64,000 bases of DNA from assembly GCA_949361645.1 (NCBI GenBank), contig OX442418.1, positions 6,222,372-6,286,371 of the forward strand, given 5' to 3'. The DNA is from Spongilla lacustris. Lineage: Eukaryota > Porifera > Demospongiae > Spongillida > Spongillidae. Positions 30,263-39,343 of the stretch are shown one piece after another. The position numbers and the translations under genes are program-made. Each line of letters begins with the position of its first letter. The stretch's first letter is position 1. The notes under the pieces are model-generated. The model was given only the letters and a program-made list of their open reading frames with translations. It did not search any database and was not told the origin of the DNA.

Positions 30263-32572
30263 ATGAGTAAAGTACGAGTGACGTTTACAGAAAAATTTGG
30301 CATAGAAAATTATGGAGTTGTCACATATCATGGAGTATTAATACCGCTCTATGGATTGATTGACAATTTCATCGAGATTTTTTACATTGAACTGGTGCCA
30401 ATAGATGTGAAAATGTTCTATGAATTGAAATTTAAAAATGGGCTAAATATTGATCAAAAATTGAGACTAATAGCGGAGACCTACGAGGGTAGAAGACGTA
30501 TAAAGGAATTTTCATCTTTTGGTACTAATGCGTCGTTTGCTGAAAAACAATTAAAGTTTGTGCCAGATTGGTATATTTTTGCAAATGGGCCGATTACAAA
30601 ATATATGCTAGGCAATAATGCATACAGCGAATTTTATTACGAACCGCTGACTGAAGACGATAAATGGGTCAGATACTTTGGTATTATTCCAAAATCAGTC
30701 CCACTAATTACATCATTATTTAACAGAACATCTGCAGTAATGGCAAGATTAGTAACTGGAACCCCTTTACCGCCTGCAGTACCAGCAGTGCGAGGATCAG
30801 GACGTAATTTGCCACCTCCACGTCCGCCACCGCCAGGGCCTCCGGCAATAGTGCCAGGACCGCCAGCAATATTAAGATCTGTACTGCCGCCAGCAGCAGT
30901 GCCTGGCCCGCCACGAGGGCCTCCACCTGGATCATCGAGATCTTCATTATCATCTTCACCACCGCCTGAGTCTTTAACATTAGGAATTGCGCGTGGACGT
31001 GGTAAGCGTGGGCGTACTTTAAGTTTAAGGCCACAGCGTCCGCCAGGGGGGTCTACAATTATAAAACCGCCCGAGCCTGGGCCAATACATACAGTTGATG
31101 CGGGTGAAATATTTAGTCCATTAAATTCAGAAATTCTTGACACATCTCTTAGATCTACCATTCCACCTACAGTAGACACAGCAGACGTTGCAGAAGTAGT
31201 AGCAGCTGCGGGCGGAATAAATTTACCATCATCTCATATTGCGCCAGGTCCTGATGATAAAATAAGTGCTACAAAAGAAATAACTCTTGGCTCAATAAGT
31301 GAATCAAAAGATGAGGGATCAGGTAGTGAACATGGTAGTGAACATGGTAGTGAACATGGTAGTGAACATGGTGGCGAAACAGATTATGAAACCTCACATG
31401 AAGGTGATTCTGATATTAGTAGTGAATATCTTAGTGAATATAGTAGTGTAAAAGGTAGTGAAAGTGATACTGACACTGAAGTTAAATCAAAAAGTCCAGT
31501 AAAACATGATTTATCTCCAGCACAAACAGAAGCACTAAAAAAACAACAGGCTAAAGAAGAAGAAGTAATGAGCGAAGCAAAGAGCGAAGCAAAGAGCGAA
31601 GCAAAGGCAGAAGTATTAATACCAGAGAAAGGGGATGAAGCAAGTGCTCCGCCTCCATATGACTATTACAAGCTAGATGAAGAACCAGTAGATGTTGATA
31701 AACTTCTCTTAGATGTACCTGATTTTGAAAATAGAGTGACATTTGATTCACCTCCAGAATATTCAGCATTAGAAAAAGCTTCTATAGAAATATTACCCAC
31801 TCCAAATACAATTCAACAATTTATAGCAAATGCTTTCAAAATACAATATCAATCAGTTCTAGCTGATTTAAAAGTAATAGCAAAAGATCCAACAATCCAG
31901 AAATATATTCCTAAAGGAACCAAGCTTAGAACTTCAGACAATAAGGCTACGCACATCAAAATTATCTTGCAAGCTTATGCCAATTTAGTTTCTAATCAAG
32001 GATATGAATATGCCGGATTACAAGAAGAAAAACTTTTATATAATTCAATAGGACAAATGATAGAAACCTTTGGATCACTAGAAAAAGTCAACAAAGATAA
32101 AGTTGAAAAGTATAAAAATGATTATATTAAATCATTAAAATTGGTGCCAGGATATCTAGACAAACTATTATTAAGTGAAAGAAAATTATTACATGCCAAG
32201 CAAGAAAGATTTCAGATTCAATTACAAGCAAGCGCAGATATTGCAAAATCAATGGCAAAAACAGGTGAAATAGAAGGTCAAAAATTAGCAGCCGCATTTA
32301 TTGCAGCTAAAAATGATATATCTTTGCTTCCTCCATTAGATAGCTCAAGAAATATAGCCACTGTTTTAACACTCCTTGGACATTCAAATGTATCTAGTAT
32401 TGTAGGCATAATGAATAGAAAATATAAATTTGAAATAAAAAGTAAAGGTAAGGATCAATTAATAAAAGAAGTTAAAGATTATTTTCTTAATTTAAAAATA
32501 CCTGATACAGCGCAATTTATAAATGACTTTGCCTTTGATGCTAAAGGTGATATAGATAAATTTGCAAAATAA
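30263..32572 (+). CDS. Large modular protein with Pro-rich and acidic repeat regions
   Basis: 769 residues. Residues 1-155 form a folded N-terminal domain (FGIENYGVVTYHGVLIPLYG). About 166-273 is a Pro/Arg-rich linker (PPPRPPPPGPPAIV) with a basic GRGKRGR. About 354-372 are four SEHG tetrapeptide repeats encoded by a 12-bp repeat, within a very acidic Ser-rich stretch, and about 436-449 are SEAK repeats. From about 500 the protein is helical and Lys/Leu-rich (NKDKVEKYKNDYIKSLKLV). PPPYDYY (about 461-467) resembles a late-domain PPxY motif, which recruits ESCRT-linked ubiquitin ligases in other viruses. Tegument- or scaffold-like role is a guess. Confidence 0.55.
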   Translation: MSKVRVTFTEKFGIENYGVVTYHGVLIPLYGLIDNFIEIFYIELVPIDVKMFYELKFKNGLNIDQKLRLIAETYEGRRRIKEFSSFGTNASFAEKQLKFVPDWYIFANGPITKYMLGNNAYSEFYYEPLTEDDKWVRYFGIIPKSVPLITSLFNRTSAVMARLVTGTPLPPAVPAVRGSGRNLPPPRPPPPGPPAIVPGPPAILRSVLPPAAVPGPPRGPPPGSSRSSLSSSPPPESLTLGIARGRGKRGRTLSLRPQRPPGGSTIIKPPEPGPIHTVDAGEIFSPLNSEILDTSLRSTIPPTVDTADVAEVVAAAGGINLPSSHIAPGPDDKISATKEITLGSISESKDEGSGSEHGSEHGSEHGSEHGGETDYETSHEGDSDISSEYLSEYSSVKGSESDTDTEVKSKSPVKHDLSPAQTEALKKQQAKEEEVMSEAKSEAKSEAKAEVLIPEKGDEASAPPPYDYYKLDEEPVDVDKLLLDVPDFENRVTFDSPPEYSALEKASIEILPTPNTIQQFIANAFKIQYQSVLADLKVIAKDPTIQKYIPKGTKLRTSDNKATHIKIILQAYANLVSNQGYEYAGLQEEKLLYNSIGQMIETFGSLEKVNKDKVEKYKNDYIKSLKLVPGYLDKLLLSERKLLHAKQERFQIQLQASADIAKSMAKTGEIEGQKLAAAFIAAKNDISLLPPLDSSRNIATVLTLLGHSNVSSIVGIMNRKYKFEIKSKGKDQLIKEVKDYFLNLKIPDTAQFINDFAFDAKGDIDKFAK

Positions 32573-32693
32573 ATCACCACAAAAGAAGACATAAAAAATA
32601 TAGACACTCATAATTCATAAGTGTCAAAATTTATATCAAAAATCAATTATTAGTTAACTATTTTTTTACTGCATTTTTAAAAACTAAAATGTC
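32573..32693. terminator. Convergent gap with hairpin
   Basis: AT-rich gap between the ends of the large protein and the capsid gene. It holds an imperfect hairpin with GACACT/AGTGTC arms (32603-32625), and AATAAA overlaps the upstream stop (32569-32574). Possible 3' processing region for both genes. Confidence 0.35.
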
Positions 32694-34352
32694 TTACAGC
32701 ACGTCACCTTGTAAAGCAGGTGGGGCATCTATTGGTTTAATTCGTGTAGTTCTATCAGGAAAGATAATCAAATTTGAAAACTTTGGAAATAAGATGTAAG
32801 CCTGGTACTGGGTGTTTGGTACCAATCCCGCACTAACGGAGCCTCCAACGTCGGCAATTTTTGGAAACAGCGCAGCTGACGCAGTACGCAGAGAATTTGT
32901 TAACACTCCCCATCTGGCACCCTGAACAGTCGTATCATAATCATTTAGTCTGGTCATAGTAATTGTAAGTCCAGCAGCTGCATTGACATTTGTAGTACCT
33001 ACTGTTATTAGGGCGCTACCATAAACATCCATGTTATCTACAATGTTTTGCACTATTGCCTGAGAATCATTCCAATTAATTTGTGCACTAGTATAAGTAT
33101 AACCAAGACCGTCACAATAATGAAGCTGAAACGAGCCACCTAATGCAGAAACTGCGGCACCTGTTGCATCAACTGTTGTAAGTGTCACAACTCTTGGAAC
33201 TTCTGCGATATATGGACCAGGAATGATTTGTAGAATTTCGTTATTAATTGCCTTTCTCCATCCAGCTCCCATGATACCATTCATAGATGCAATTCTATTT
33301 TTAGTGAAATCCATGAAGTATAGATTTTGCCAAGCCCCACTGAGTAAGTTATTGTAAGAACTCTCTGCGGCAAACTGAATCTGGAGATAAGGATCGATGC
33401 TCTGAGCAGTATATGGTACGCCAGAGGGATCGCAAAGAGCAACTTTTGCCTGACTCACAGCCGAAGCCAATTTAGCAAATCTCTTGCATGCCCCATAGGC
33501 AGGTGTCAAATCTGTATACAATTGCAGGCCATAAATAAGGAAAGGACAAACACCTTCGGCACCGGTGAGAGTTATATTAATTGGAACGCCAGTTTGTGCA
33601 TTTGTAATAATCTGAGGTGTCAGTATCTGCCAATCAAGAAATACTCTCTCATTCGGTATTCTATAACTATTTAGCAAACTATAAGCTTTCTCTTCTGGAA
33701 CCAGTGATTCTTCGAGAATAAGTTGGGCAGAAATAAGTGACACGTTTGTGGCAAGACCTTGTTCTATGCAGCCATTAATGGGAGATATAATTGACATATT
33801 CATATTTTTAGGGTATGCTTTTAGCAATGCATTTGTAAAGAGACAATTATCGAAAAGTGGCACGTAAACTTGATAAGTTCCGACGGGAGTAAAAGCTGTA
33901 GTCCAGGCATCGTCAGGGTCTACCAACATAGACTGGGCCATGACTCTAAACTGTTCTGGGAGCAAGTTATCGTAAGACATGAGCAAATTTACCCAATTTG
34001 TTTCCATACCTCTGGCATTAGTAGAATCCTGAAAAGACGAGATCTTATAGAACCACATGAATGCTGGTAGAAGTCTTACCGGAGCGTTAGTAATTTGTAT
34101 ATTAAAATTTATCCAAACTCTAGAAATTTGACCAGAATCTCCAGGAATGATGAAGTTAATAGTACCTTGGTTAGTCAGGAAAGTTGGGCAAGTTGTTTGC
34201 ATGGAGACAGAAGTATATTTTTTCTGATTTCTACCAGACTTAAAACCTGCGACCTGATCGACTATTTGAGCAACTGGACCATTGACCATTGGGTCCAATA
34301 TACCGGTAACTTTCTTGTAGTGGTCGACTAGATGAACTCTTGACGCAGCCAT
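32694..34352 (-). CDS. Major capsid protein, probable double jelly-roll
   Basis: 552 residues, the usual size for Maverick/adintovirus hexon-like capsid proteins. The N-terminus (about 44-60, KYTSVSMQTTCPTFLTN) and the strand-rich sequence throughout, with short polar loops and few helices, fit two consecutive jelly rolls. SGQISRVWINFNIQ (74-87) and LIIFPDRTTRIKP near the end are typical strand segments. Assignment rests on size, composition, the adjacent penton-like gene and element type, not on a diagnostic short motif. It is the only large structural gene on the minus strand and starts 46 bp from the penton gene, head to head. The product should form pseudohexameric capsomers. Confidence 0.75.
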   Translation of the reverse strand: MAASRVHLVDHYKKVTGILDPMVNGPVAQIVDQVAGFKSGRNQKKYTSVSMQTTCPTFLTNQGTINFIIPGDSGQISRVWINFNIQITNAPVRLLPAFMWFYKISSFQDSTNARGMETNWVNLLMSYDNLLPEQFRVMAQSMLVDPDDAWTTAFTPVGTYQVYVPLFDNCLFTNALLKAYPKNMNMSIISPINGCIEQGLATNVSLISAQLILEESLVPEEKAYSLLNSYRIPNERVFLDWQILTPQIITNAQTGVPINITLTGAEGVCPFLIYGLQLYTDLTPAYGACKRFAKLASAVSQAKVALCDPSGVPYTAQSIDPYLQIQFAAESSYNNLLSGAWQNLYFMDFTKNRIASMNGIMGAGWRKAINNEILQIIPGPYIAEVPRVVTLTTVDATGAAVSALGGSFQLHYCDGLGYTYTSAQINWNDSQAIVQNIVDNMDVYGSALITVGTTNVNAAAGLTITMTRLNDYDTTVQGARWGVLTNSLRTASAALFPKIADVGGSVSAGLVPNTQYQAYILFPKFSNLIIFPDRTTRIKPIDAPPALQGDVL

Positions 34353-34398
34353 ATTAGAGCGATAATACTTTGATAATATTAATACTTCAATAGAGAAA
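34353..34398. promoter_or_regulatory. Shared promoter of major and minor capsid genes
   Basis: Only 46 bp separate the divergent start codons. The gap is AT-rich with GATAATACTTTGATAATATT. Both capsid genes would be driven from it or from within the opposite gene. Confidence 0.4.
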
Positions 34399-35163
34399 AT
34401 GAGTCTGAATAAATATGTTTTTATAATTGATACGGCTGGAAGACAGAGTGGTACCCCAAATACAGGTACAGTCTATTCTACTTTTAATATAATACCCACA
34501 ACCGAGCCATTCTATTTAAGGCTAACTATGTTTAACATGATATTTTCTGCCCCCAATATTTCTCCATCAAAAGGTAATTCTATTCAATGCGACGACGGAA
34601 CAAATATTATAACAGTTATTTTACCCACAGGAGCATACGGAGTTGGGTCAACGAACGACTTAGGTAACGCCGTGGCGGCAGCATTGACGGCCGCAGATGC
34701 CGGACTTGCTAACATAGTATTTACATCAACTTATAACGACGCCACAAATTTATACACTCTTAGTGGTACAAAACCATTCAAATTAATATTTAACTTGCCA
34801 TCTAGTATAAAAACACAATATGGCTTCGACAACAGTTTAGTAGCAGCTACGTCACAAGTGGCCAGCAGATACCCAAATTTTTACGACAATCATTTTCAAG
34901 TACAAATATACGCTGAGAATGCAACGACTCAATTTGTTAAAATACCATCTGCCACAGGAGTGACACAATGCAGTTTTGTAGTACCGAGACGAGTTGACTT
35001 TGGCGGTCAGCTATCTCTATCAGAATCAGAAGTGGCGCCACAATATATGAGATTTAATCGATGCCCAACCCAAATTTCCTGGAATTTAACCCGCCCCAAT
35101 GGTCAGCCCTTAGAGCAACAATTAGATTGGACTGCCATATTCTCAGTTGAACAAGATAAATAG
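34399..35163 (+). CDS. Minor capsid (penton-like) protein, single jelly roll
   Basis: 254 residues. The opening pattern KYVFIIDTAGR ... YSTFNIIPTTEPFYLRLTMFN ... followed by ITVILPTGAYGVG and a LYTLSGTKPFKLIF strand pair matches the plan of penton proteins of polinton-like viruses and virophages: an N-terminal strand with Asp/Arg, then a GxY-type turn and a single jelly roll. Pentons occupy the capsid vertices. No catalytic residues. Length is normal for the family. Paired with the major capsid gene across a 46-bp divergent gap. It ends 5 bp before the convergent gene at 35169. Confidence 0.75.
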   Translation: MSLNKYVFIIDTAGRQSGTPNTGTVYSTFNIIPTTEPFYLRLTMFNMIFSAPNISPSKGNSIQCDDGTNIITVILPTGAYGVGSTNDLGNAVAAALTAADAGLANIVFTSTYNDATNLYTLSGTKPFKLIFNLPSSIKTQYGFDNSLVAATSQVASRYPNFYDNHFQVQIYAENATTQFVKIPSATGVTQCSFVVPRRVDFGGQLSLSESEVAPQYMRFNRCPTQISWNLTRPNGQPLEQQLDWTAIFSVEQDK

Positions 35164-35168
35164 ATATT

Positions 35169-36017
35169 TTAATTTATTGGTACAATTGGTTCCGTATATA
35201 CCAGAGGTTCGATCTCCAATGTAGATAGCAGTGATGGAGGAGCTAGCTGACTAGGCGGTGGTGGCGAGGGTTGAGACTCTTGTTCTAAAATTGGCTCAGG
35301 TGCTTCCGGTGCAGTTTGAATTTGTTGCTTACGTAATTTATTATGACTATATACCATACTCAAAGAGCTCATGTATATTAATAGAAATTGAATAGAAGGT
35401 GGTATTTTTTTATCCCCAGTCAAGTTTGCATCAATCAAAGTTCTAACCAGAGATTTTCTACAGCTGACCTTTGCAACCTCGCTGAATCCAGTTACGTCAT
35501 AACCAAAATTTATTAATAGATTTTCGACTACAGGATTTAAATTGTTAAGAATAATATCAGCCTGTTTTGGAGGGCTAGTAATATCGCCACCTACGCAAGA
35601 TATAAGTTCTTGTTCTATAGAATGTAAAACTGCTAAATTACTTCCATCAACTAAAGCTTTATCTATCTTATTTTTCAATTTTTTACTAAATACGACCCCG
35701 TCTTTCTCGAACTCTTGGTACGATTCTCTCCATCTCCTCAGCTTACCCATTAGTACTATCTCTTCTTTTGCTTCCTCTTCTTCAGCTTTAGATTTTTCTA
35801 TTTTCGCCATTCTTCTCTGCATATCACCCATCTGGAAATCGGCCATCTGACTAGGTAATGCGCACGGCAACTGCACATGCGGCTGCGGTTGAGGTAATGA
35901 AGATGGCTCTTGTTCCTCGGGCTCATTGGCTGGGAGATCTTCCTCATCCGGCTCGAATAGCTTAGTATTTACCCCGCTATCGGGTGGAATAATCTTGTCA
36001 ATATTTTTGTAACTCAT
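35169..36017 (-). CDS. Acidic/Pro-rich protein with helical core, unknown
   Basis: 282 residues. About 20-50 is acidic and Pro-rich (EPDEEDLPANEPEEQEP). About 58-95 is helical and charged (MQRRMAKIEKSKAEEEEAKEE). A folded helical core at about 95-230 contains KKIPPSIQFLLIYMSSLSMVY, and a Pro-rich tail follows (PSPPPPSQLAPPS). No known family recognised. Such proteins with disordered ends next to capsid genes are often assembly or scaffold factors, but this is only a suggestion. Confidence 0.55.
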   Translation of the reverse strand: MSYKNIDKIIPPDSGVNTKLFEPDEEDLPANEPEEQEPSSLPQPQPHVQLPCALPSQMADFQMGDMQRRMAKIEKSKAEEEEAKEEIVLMGKLRRWRESYQEFEKDGVVFSKKLKNKIDKALVDGSNLAVLHSIEQELISCVGGDITSPPKQADIILNNLNPVVENLLINFGYDVTGFSEVAKVSCRKSLVRTLIDANLTGDKKIPPSIQFLLIYMSSLSMVYSHNKLRKQQIQTAPEAPEPILEQESQPSPPPPSQLAPPSLLSTLEIEPLVYTEPIVPIN

Positions 36018-36062
36018 TTTGAATATATATACTACTAAAGAGTCAGTGACTATTGGTCTAAT
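36018..36062. promoter_or_regulatory. Putative bidirectional promoter
   Basis: 45-bp gap between divergent starts with GAATATATATAC near 36021-36032 and a GAGTCAGTGACTATTGG partial palindrome. Confidence 0.35.
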
Positions 36063-36653
36063 ATGGCAACCACCGAAGATTATTCAACGTCCGAAGAAAG
36101 CTCTGAGGTCTCCGATAATGCTACCTCTGGTGAAGACTTATCTTCTCAGAAATTAATAAAGAAAGCAAAGATTCCGGTCAATAGTAGTTTATCAGATATT
36201 GACCAAAAAGATCCCGATTCTTCACTCAAATTATCTAAAAAACTCCCAAATTTATCGAGTCTTAGACTAAAAGCAAAAACCCTTGGCATCAGAGGATTCT
36301 CGAAAATGAACAAGGCAAAACTTCAAGAAGCTATTGGAACAGTAGATAATCCAGACGATAAAAGTATAAAAATTTACCCAAATACTCCCAAGATTGTCGA
36401 GTCTACTAGTAAAAGGCTCGAAGAAATGTCGATATCTCAAAGTGATAAAAGTGAAAAACCTGAGCCAACGGGCAGAGAACTACAGATAATTACGCAGCTA
36501 AAAAGGCAAACAAATGACCAATTACGGCAAATGTGTAGAGAATGCTCGCCGAGAATTACAGTATCAAAATACAATAATAGTGTCAAGATGACTCGTCCCA
36601 AAAACCGTGAGGAGATGATAAATGATCTCACAAGTTATTGTTTATTACACTAA
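36063..36653 (+). CDS. SAP-like DNA-binding protein
   Basis: 196 residues. After an acidic, Ser-rich leader (1-60), residues about 61-92 (LPNLSSLRLKAKTLGIRGFS and KMNKAKLQEAI) match the helix-extended-helix plan of SAP domains: Leu-rich helix, Gly-hydrophobic turn, Lys-Leu helix. A second similar segment may lie at about 148-192 (TNDQLRQMCREC ... KNREEMINDL). SAP modules bind AT-rich DNA. Possible role in genome condensation or replication. A basic middle section is consistent. Head to head with the gene at 35169. Confidence 0.6.
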   Translation: MATTEDYSTSEESSEVSDNATSGEDLSSQKLIKKAKIPVNSSLSDIDQKDPDSSLKLSKKLPNLSSLRLKAKTLGIRGFSKMNKAKLQEAIGTVDNPDDKSIKIYPNTPKIVESTSKRLEEMSISQSDKSEKPEPTGRELQIITQLKRQTNDQLRQMCRECSPRITVSKYNNSVKMTRPKNREEMINDLTSYCLLH

Positions 36654-36709
36654 TTTAAGAAAAAAAATTACATTTTTATAAGTGATCTTTTATTTATCTA
36701 CCCAACACA

Positions 36710-36985
36710 ATGTCTATTGAAGAAACGGCACGTAAGTACGCCACGAATCTCGAAAAGTATCTACTTTTTAAGTCCCCTCAGTTATCTAACGAAGTATCTG
36801 ACTTAATATCTACCCTGAAAAATACCAGGTGGATAGATATGTATTCCAAGACTATGATTTATCGATTACTATCTGACGATGAAAAGCTAGCTACAATAAA
36901 AGAGAAGTTAACATTTTTAAGCGAATCCGAATGTTTATTGGTCAAAAGACAAATAGATTACATAGTTGATCTAGCAGCCTTATAA
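36710..36985 (+). CDS. Small helical protein, unknown
   Basis: 91 residues, charged and leucine-rich, probably all helical (NLEKYLLFKSPQLSNEVSDL, EKLTFLSESECLLVKRQIDY). No motif recognised. It follows the SAP-like gene by 56 bp in the same direction, and its stop overlaps the end of the convergent membrane-protein gene by 6 bp. Confidence 0.55.
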   Translation: MSIEETARKYATNLEKYLLFKSPQLSNEVSDLISTLKNTRWIDMYSKTMIYRLLSDDEKLATIKEKLTFLSESECLLVKRQIDYIVDLAAL

Positions 36986-37378
36986 TGAATTACTAACTCT
37001 CTTTTTTTCACTACTTGTGTCATGTACACTATCATATAATCCCAATGTATCAATGCCAGATTTCTTATATAATCTTGTTAGAATTTTACTAGATTTTGAG
37101 TAATTATTATCAGAAAATGCTTTAACTCTTTCCACTGCAGCAATCATTAGAGTTGCACCACCAGCAATCCTGCTGATTAATTCAGATATTCCCACTACGC
37201 CAACAATACCGGCCACAAAAGATATAAGTAATATTAAAATACTACAACATGTCGACAAATACATAAAACATTTTCTATTCCTTGTCAGCTCTTTAACACT
37301 AGATTCATAATCTTGGGTAACACCTTCGGCTAACTTTTCAACCAAATTCTGCTTCATTTCTATATTTATTTCTTCCAT
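36980..37378 (-). CDS. Two-pass membrane protein, unknown
   Basis: 132 residues. A charged helical N-terminus (1-36) precedes a strongly hydrophobic hairpin at about 38-82 (YLSTCCSILILLISFVAGIV then SELISRIAGGATLMIAA), then a basic C-terminus (LTRLYKKSG, SEKKRVSN). No signal peptide. Topology suggests both ends on the same side. Possibly part of a virion membrane or egress apparatus. Divergent from the integrase gene across 47 bp. Confidence 0.6.
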   Translation of the reverse strand: MEEINIEMKQNLVEKLAEGVTQDYESSVKELTRNRKCFMYLSTCCSILILLISFVAGIVGVVGISELISRIAGGATLMIAAVERVKAFSDNNYSKSSKILTRLYKKSGIDTLGLYDSVHDTSSEKKRVSNSL

Positions 37379-37425
37379 TTTGAATAAATCAATACATAGA
37401 AGTAATACATTTTTTTAAGATAGCC
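37379..37425. promoter_or_regulatory. Putative bidirectional promoter, membrane protein/integrase
   Basis: 47-bp gap with AATAAATCAATACATAG and a T-rich run. No strong TATA; promoter role rests on the divergent layout. Confidence 0.3.
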
Positions 37426-38409
37426 ATGGACCAAGAGTTATCAAAACTATACTACGCCAAAGATGGTTACTGGCACGGCAACAAGGCAGTAGAAAAGCTG
37501 TATAATAAATCTCAATACACCATGAATCAAGTCAAGCATTGGTTAAAAAGGCAGCCCATTTGGCAGATATATCAACCTCGACCCAAATACATTCCTCGAC
37601 CAAAGATAGAAGAAATTCAACCTAATAATGTACATCAAGTAGACATATTATATTTACCACACGACAAAGTTAAAAGAAAAACATATAAATACTGTCTATG
37701 TGTAGTAGACGTAGCCAGCAGATTCAAAGCAGCTGAACCATTGCTGGACAAAACTGCCGCACAGACGACTGCGGCAATTGAAAAGATTTATAAAAGAGGA
37801 CCACTAAAGTTTCCAAAATTGATTCAAGTTGACGCCGGAAGGGAATTTTTGAGTACATTTACAAAACTTATGGAAAGAAATAAAGTTATAATTCGGACAG
37901 CTACACCCGGTAATCACAGACAACAAGGTATAGTGGAAAGATTCAATAGAACTCTGTCTGAAAGATTGTTCAAACCTCAGTACCACGAGGAGATAAAAGA
38001 TCCATCTAAGCGGAGCACAAAATGGGTAGAAAATTTACAAACCGTAGTAGACGATCTCAACAGTACTAAAACTCGATTAACCGGGCACATTCCTCACTAT
38101 GCGATCTATAGTCCTACGGTAGAATCCAATCCCAGTTTACCAGTTTTAGAAGATAAAAAAATAATAGACTCTATGGCAATAGTAAGGTATCTGTACCTAG
38201 ACGGCGAGCTAGAAGGAGGCAAGCGCAGAGCAACAGATCCTATATGGAGTTTGACTGCTCATCACATAGAAAATGTAATACAAAGAGAAGACCAGCCGGC
38301 AACATATAAGTTAACAAGTGATATAAAGACAAATAAACCTGCTCCGGAACGAATATTTGTAAGAGAAGAACTTTTAATTATTCCTAGAGATACAAATTTT
38401 GAAGCGTAA
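37426..38409 (+). CDS. Retroviral-type integrase (Maverick c-integrase)
   Basis: 327 residues. Inserts the linear element DNA into the host genome with a 6-bp stagger. The N-terminus (YYAKDGYWHGNKAVEKLYNK ... VKHWLKRQPIWQIYQPRPKY) is the form typical of Maverick integrases. The catalytic triad is Asp73 (QVD), Asp136 (QVDAGREF) and Glu171 (GIVERFNRTL), with 34 residues between the second Asp and Glu. The C-terminal DPIWSLTAHHIENVI ... PATYKLTSD block is the conserved Maverick tail. All catalytic residues are present and the frame is intact, so the enzyme could be active. It lies near the right end, opposite PolB, the standard arrangement. Confidence 0.95.
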   Translation: MDQELSKLYYAKDGYWHGNKAVEKLYNKSQYTMNQVKHWLKRQPIWQIYQPRPKYIPRPKIEEIQPNNVHQVDILYLPHDKVKRKTYKYCLCVVDVASRFKAAEPLLDKTAAQTTAAIEKIYKRGPLKFPKLIQVDAGREFLSTFTKLMERNKVIIRTATPGNHRQQGIVERFNRTLSERLFKPQYHEEIKDPSKRSTKWVENLQTVVDDLNSTKTRLTGHIPHYAIYSPTVESNPSLPVLEDKKIIDSMAIVRYLYLDGELEGGKRRATDPIWSLTAHHIENVIQREDQPATYKLTSDIKTNKPAPERIFVREELLIIPRDTNFEA

Positions 38410-38449
38410 AAAAATTAACTACTTTAACTACTTATTAATCAATTAATAT

Positions 38450-38887
38450 TTAATTGTGATCATCAGCATCGTAACATTCGTTATCATTATAGAACGATAT
38501 ATGATATGATACTGGTATAAACGCATCACTTTCATTTACATAATGTTTCATCTCAAATTCAGCTTGATTGGTATTATAATCAAACACCATGAAGTGATTA
38601 AACATTATATTATATCTTGATTTCACTACCAGATTAATTTCAAGAGTATTTCTTCTTTCGCTATAATCAGTGTTAATATAGAAATTTTTCACATTCAAAT
38701 ATGGATAGCATTCAGATGATATCATTTCACAATTCAGCGTATTTCTATGCAACATGAGTCTATATATAGCATGTGCTTTTGGAATATAACTTTGATCGTG
38801 AACAGCTGTTACCTTCACAAAGAAAATCTTTACTGCATTAAGAGTGGGCACATCTTGCAACGTTGCGTGTCGAGACTGTGACTCCAT
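38450..38887 (-). CDS. Unknown strand-rich protein, first of a pair
   Basis: 145 residues, alternating hydrophobic and polar (KNFYINTDYSERRNTLEINL, YNIMFNHFMVFDYNTNQAEF), probably a beta sandwich. It shares with the product at 38927 an N-terminal order of LQDV/VQDV, a short gap and FFVKV/FFVEV, so the two may be diverged duplicates. No known family recognised. Lies just downstream of the integrase, convergent to it. Confidence 0.5.
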   Translation of the reverse strand: MESQSRHATLQDVPTLNAVKIFFVKVTAVHDQSYIPKAHAIYRLMLHRNTLNCEMISSECYPYLNVKNFYINTDYSERRNTLEINLVVKSRYNIMFNHFMVFDYNTNQAEFEMKHYVNESDAFIPVSYHISFYNDNECYDADDHN

Positions 38888-38926
38888 CTTTTTTGTATAC
38901 TTATAACTTTTTGTATTTCTAAATAG

Positions 38927-39343
38927 CTATTCATCAACATGAAAGAACTTGATATAAAAGATATTACCATTACTAACTAGGGTTTCAACTTTTTTATTAT
39001 AAACTATAGCATCTATCTCGTAATAATAGAAAATATCATGTTTAAACCTACCATTCATGTACACGTCATAGATGAAAGAAATTCGTAAAAACTTATCCTC
39101 AGTTAACTGTGCTACATTAACAGTAAGCTTATAATCGTCAAACGCCTGTGCTGATCCTGAGGTATATATCATGTGTGCTTTAAGTTCCCAGGTATTTATT
39201 GTTATTTTATATTTTCTTCTGAAGTCTGCACAACAAGTACATTTCTTACAATACTGCCCTACCTCAACGAAAAATTGTTTTGCTGTGGGACTGGAAAGAG
39301 GTTGGGGGAAAGATACTTTCACGTCTTGGACCTGAGCCATCAT
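38927..39343 (-). CDS. Unknown strand-rich Cys-containing protein
   Basis: 138 residues. VQDVKVSFPQPLSS and FFVEVGQYCKKCTCCADF near the start carry four cysteines in CKKCTCC, possibly metal-binding. The rest is strand-rich (FLRISFIYDVYMNGRFKHDI). It may be a duplicate of the product at 38450. Its start overlaps the end of the coiled-coil gene (39264) by 80 bp in another frame, which is tight even for this element. Confidence 0.5.
   Translation of the reverse strand: MMAQVQDVKVSFPQPLSSPTAKQFFVEVGQYCKKCTCCADFRRKYKITINTWELKAHMIYTSGSAQAFDDYKLTVNVAQLTEDKFLRISFIYDVYMNGRFKHDIFYYYEIDAIVYNKKVETLVSNGNIFYIKFFHVDE

Noticed and set aside
30637..31179. 180-codon minus-strand Gly-rich frame
   Set aside because: Antisense to the Pro-rich linker of the large protein; composition shadow.
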